Shown: in pieces, positions 4,394-5,698 of the stretch | How the letters are laid out: the number at the start of each line of letters is the position of its first letter | How positions within the stretch are numbered: the stretch's first letter is position 1 | Position numbers and translations under genes: made by a program | DNA from: Deltaproteobacteria bacterium | Lineage (GTDB): Bacteria; Myxococcota_A; UBA9160 | Length of the DNA stretch: 5,698 nt | Direction: 5' to 3' | NCBI GenBank assembly: GCA_003520425.1 | Contig: DOUU01000226.1 | Coordinates: 1-5,698, forward strand | Notes under the pieces: model-generated | Databases searched by the model: none | What the model saw: the letters and a program-made list of their open reading frames with translations, nothing else | What the model was told of the DNA's origin: nothing

Positions 4394-5698
4394 TCAGTCA
4401 TCGGCCTGCAGACCTTCGCCAGGGGCTCCGACATCCTCGCTTGCTTGCACGAGCCGCGCGCGGGCGAGCGGTTCATCTTCGCCTGAGAGCGGCCGCTTGA
4501 TCTGGAACCAGGTCACATAGAGCGCCGGAAGGAAGACAAGGGTCAGAAGCGTGGCGACTGCCAATCCTCCCATGATCGCATAGGCCATCGGACCCCAAAA
4601 GATCGTCGGTGCAATCGGGATCATGCCGAGGATTGCGGCCGAGGCCGTGAGCAGGATCGGTCTGAACCGGTGCGCGCTGGCCTCGACGACGGCATCCCAA
4701 GTGTTGCGCCCCTGTGCCTTCTCCTTCTCGACCTGATCGATGAGGATGACCGAATTACGAGCGATCATACCGGTCAGGGCGAGGACGCCAAGGAGTGCCA
4801 CAAAGCCTAAGGGCTTGTCCGAGAGCAGGAGGGCAGCCACCACTCCGAGCAGCCCCAGGGGGGCCACGCTAAGCACCAGGAAAAGGCGGCTGAAGCTCTG
4901 GAGCTGGATCATCAGCACCGTCAGCGTCAGGATGAGCATCAATGGGAGGACGGCGGCGACCGACGTCTGCGCCTTTTTGCTCTCCTCAACTGTGCCGCCA
5001 AGCTCGACATGATATCCGCTGGGCAAGCTCGCATTCAGTGCCGTGAGCTTCGGCGCTAGCTCCTGCACGACCGTGGCCGCCTGCATACCGGGAGCGGTGT
5101 CGGCCTGCACCGTCACCGTGGACCGCCGGTCCCGACGCCAGACGATGGGATATTCCTGGCCGTAAGCGACAGAGGCAATCTGGCTCAGGGGAACGGTCCG
5201 CCCGCTGGGCAGCGGCACCTGAAGCGTCCGGATCGTTGCCAGCGACATGCGCTGCTCGGCGGAGGCCCGAACCAGCACGTCAACGAGATAGATTCCGCTA
5301 CGCATCTGGGTTGCTGTAATGCCGGATACGACGCTGTTCAGGGATAGGGCCAGATCCTGCGAGCTCAGGCCCAGGAGGCGGGCCTGGTCTTGGTCGACCT
5401 GGATCCTGACCGTGCGCGACGGCTCCATCCAGTTGTAGTTGACGTTTCGGGCGCCGGGGGCGGAGCCGAGGACCTCGGCGAGCTTGAACGCGATCGCACG
5501 GACCTCGTCCGGCTCCACTCCGCTCACTCGGTACTGGAGCGGCCACCCGACCGGAGGTCCGAGTTCCAGGGGATAGATCCGCCCGACAACGCTCGGGAAA
5601 TCGCTCGCCAGCGCCTGCTCCAGCCTCGCCTTTACCCGCTCGCGGGGCTTCAGTCCCTTCGTGACGACCACGGCCTGGGCGAAAAAGTCGTTGGGGAG
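4394..5698 (-). CDS. RND efflux pump inner-membrane subunit, C-terminal part
   Basis: An open frame enters from the right edge with no start needed (residues LPNDFFAQAVVVTKG at the border) and ends with TGA at 4394-4396. About 434 residues of a family normally near 1,030 are present. Numbering from GTG 5671, residues 1-235 are the second periplasmic porter/docking region, including the end of the PC subdomains. Residues 237-258, 263-286, 289-312, 337-359 and 363-388 are the five last membrane segments (TM8-TM12). The GMIARNSVILIDQ motif in TM10 and HRFRPILLT in TM11 match the proton-relay helices of AcrB. Thr342 and Arg335 align with AcrB Thr978 and Arg971, and Arg305 replaces Lys940. The PLGFVALLGVLALTGMI and RNSVIL style is closest, from memory, to TriC/HAE-type multidrug pumps rather than CusA metal pumps. 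It would work with a periplasmic adaptor and an outer-membrane channel, exporting drugs or other amphiphiles by proton antiport. Those genes must be outside the window. A polar, acidic tail of about 34 residues follows TM12. Confidence 0.93.
   Translation of the reverse strand, partial: LPNDFFAQAVVVTKGLKPRERVKARLEQALASDFPSVVGRIYPLELGPPVGWPLQYRVSGVEPDEVRAIAFKLAEVLGSAPGARNVNYNWMEPSRTVRIQVDQDQARLLGLSSQDLALSLNSVVSGITATQMRSGIYLVDVLVRASAEQRMSLATIRTLQVPLPSGRTVPLSQIASVAYGQEYPIVWRRDRRSTVTVQADTAPGMQAATVVQELAPKLTALNASLPSGYHVELGGTVEESKKAQTSVAAVLPLMLILTLTVLMIQLQSFSRLFLVLSVAPLGLLGVVAALLLSDKPLGFVALLGVLALTGMIARNSVILIDQVEKEKAQGRNTWDAVVEASAHRFRPILLTASAAILGMIPIAPTIFWGPMAYAIMGGLAVATLLTLVFLPALYVTWFQIKRPLSGEDEPLARARLVQASEDVGAPGEGLQADD

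Noticed and set aside
4150..4520. Two short plus-strand frames (4150-4356 and 4239-4520) in the gene-free region
   Set aside because: No Shine-Dalgarno or recognisable domain was seen, and the second overlaps the antisense of the RND gene. They could be relics of a lost gene, but nothing supports naming one.
1..5698. CRISPR array, transposase or complete insertion sequence
   Set aside because: No regularly spaced repeats and no transposase-like or integrase-like translation appear in any frame; only att-like remnants are present.

Overview
This is a GC-rich bacterial window with four protein-coding loci, two of them cut by the window edges, and one tRNA remnant. Gene style (a short protein opening with a Cys-Asn-Pro-x-Ala-Leu-Thr-x-x-Glu-Arg pattern, a membrane-anchored helical-bundle protein, a KimA-like permease, a TriC/HAE-like RND pump) suggests a soil or environmental Gram-negative such as a Myxococcota, Acidobacteriota or proteobacterial lineage. 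The sequence alone does not fix the taxon. The RND pump implies an outer membrane.

Layout. Positions 1-114 (minus) hold the first 38 codons of a small unrecognised protein with a strong Shine-Dalgarno. Positions 318-1256 (minus, possibly from GTG 1310) encode a one-pass membrane protein whose exported part appears to be two tandem copies of an MCP-type helical bundle, with no HAMP, kinase or chemoreceptor signalling domain. Positions 1257-1701 are a divergent intergenic region with palindromes near the minus-strand gene and a run of small hairpins before the permease. Positions 1702-3816 (plus) encode a 12-TM APC-superfamily permease with a C-terminal cytoplasmic alpha/beta domain. It resembles the Bacillus potassium importer KimA, including the residues that bind K+ there.

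Positions 3817-4393 contain no convincing gene. They hold a 44-nt fragment of a tRNA (3971-4014, minus) that begins exactly at the first base of the anticodon loop and runs to an encoded CCA. It is flanked by C-rich direct repeats and several short imperfect repeats. This is what the far-end attachment site of a tRNA-targeted integrative element looks like. From 4394 to the right edge (minus) is the C-terminal part of an RND efflux pump inner-membrane subunit.

How the pieces fit. If the tRNA fragment is an att remnant, normal tRNA-integration geometry puts the element on its right (higher coordinates). The RND pump would then be island cargo, and the permease and helical-bundle genes the older chromosomal flank. 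The permease and the bundle protein are divergent and may share regulation from the intergenic region, but nothing shows that they work together. No integrase, CRISPR array or complete mobile element lies inside the window.
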